From Noviherbaspirillum sp. UKPF54 (GTDB taxonomy: Bacteria; Pseudomonadota; Gammaproteobacteria; Burkholderiales; Burkholderiaceae_D), in the NCBI RefSeq assembly GCF_007874125.1, contig NZ_CP040128.1, positions 620,001 to 684,000 of the forward strand: a stretch of DNA of 64,000 bases, in the 5' to 3' direction. A program made the translations under genes and the position numbers. The notes beneath the pieces were generated by a model that saw only the letters and a program-made list of their open reading frames with translations, had not been told where the DNA came from and searched no databases. Within the stretch, counting starts at the first letter, position 1. Each line of letters opens with the position of its first letter. Shown piece by piece: positions 63,688-64,000 of this stretch.

Positions 63688-64000
63688 ATGGGAATCGACG
63701 ACATCCATTCCGGCCGTGGAGAACTGCCGCAACAGATCGATCCGATGCCCTACGCGCGGCGGCCGCTGTTTTCCGCGGTGCGCTGGGGCGCGGTGCTGGC
63801 GGGCGTGGTGGTCGGCATTTCGGTGCAGCTGCTGCTGACCTTGCTGGGCATTGCGACTGGCCTGTCGGCAACCGATGTGTCGCAAGGCGAGGGCATGGGA
63901 ACGGGGCCGCTGCTGTGGGCCGGGCTATCCATGCTGATCGCGGCCTTCGTGGGCGGCTATGTCGCCGCGCGCATGTCGGGCCTCAAGCGCAAGGCCGACG
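63688..64000 (+). CDS. Hypothetical membrane protein, start only
   Basis: The ATG at 63688 follows an AGGAGGAA ribosome site. The frame runs off the right edge after 104 residues. It has a polar head (about 1-25), then RPLFSAVRWGAVLAGVVVGISVQLLLTLLG as first helix, and a second helix near 78-95 (LLWAGLSMLIAAFVGGYVAAR). Proteins beginning like this are Gly-rich multi-helix membrane proteins of unknown function, sometimes labelled PhnA-like. No function can be assigned from this part. Confidence 0.75.
   Translation, partial: MGIDDIHSGRGELPQQIDPMPYARRPLFSAVRWGAVLAGVVVGISVQLLLTLLGIATGLSATDVSQGEGMGTGPLLWAGLSMLIAAFVGGYVAARMSGLKRKAD

Overview
The window looks like chromosome of a betaproteobacterium of the order Burkholderiales, most probably the family Oxalobacteraceae (Herbaspirillum/Noviherbaspirillum/Massilia-like). 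The basis is high GC with strong third-position bias, the house-keeping order rimP-nusA-infB-rbfA-truB, the N-degron set clpS-clpA-bpt-aat, class 2 pyrD, and protein texts typical of that family. This is recognition from memory; no database search was made. Almost all of it is core chromosome. No rRNA operon, CRISPR array, complete prophage or insertion sequence was seen.

Layout. 1-4.6 kb: the end of maleylacetoacetate isomerase, a fumarylacetoacetase-family enzyme, and a Fur-box-preceded FTR1 iron permease carrying a cytochrome c domain. 4.58-6.82 kb: a small AT-richer island beside tRNA-Arg(CCU). It is bounded by a 15-bp duplication of the tRNA 5' end, has GTGATAC repeats near both ends, carries no integrase, and encodes only two proteins: a soluble protein of unknown family and a four-helix membrane protein. 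Their layout recalls lambda RexA/RexB. This is the best candidate in the window for an undescribed, possibly anti-phage, system. 7-17 kb: uup, sirB1-like, murJ, rpsT, DUF192, rluE, icd and a NarL-type two-component pair. 17-25 kb: a cold-shock protein, clpSA, pyrD, bpt, aat (frameshifted near its end) and an amt with NtrC and sigma-54 sites. 25-37 kb: tRNA-fMet, scpB-rluB, the rimP-nusA-infB-rbfA-truB translation cluster behind a promoter-plus-terminator leader, an M48 lipoprotein protease and typA. 37-42 kb: a DMT exporter, an omega-transaminase, dusA and an SDR.

42-49 kb is regulatory: two paralogous sigma-54 activators (one without receiver), a tiny Gly/Ser lipoprotein, several perfect inverted repeats in the gaps, a large four-PAS hybrid kinase, and galU. 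49.8-64 kb is an accessory stress and envelope region: a glycosyltransferase fused to a flavoprotein, two PRC-barrel proteins, DUF421, DUF488, a metallo-beta-lactamase-fold exported enzyme, an SGNH hydrolase, an N-terminally truncated Ku, a hemerythrin, a four-gene surface-sugar operon (GT4, SDR, GmhB-like phosphatase, GT9), a glycine-zipper lipoprotein, a small MscS channel and the start of a membrane protein.

Functional links. ClpS, ClpA, Bpt and Aat form one N-end-rule degradation route, and the aat frameshift may damage one arm of it. The rimP to truB block is one ribosome-maturation and translation-initiation unit. The 42-48 kb regulators and the 50-64 kb genes are probably envelope or stress functions, but the sequence does not identify their signals.
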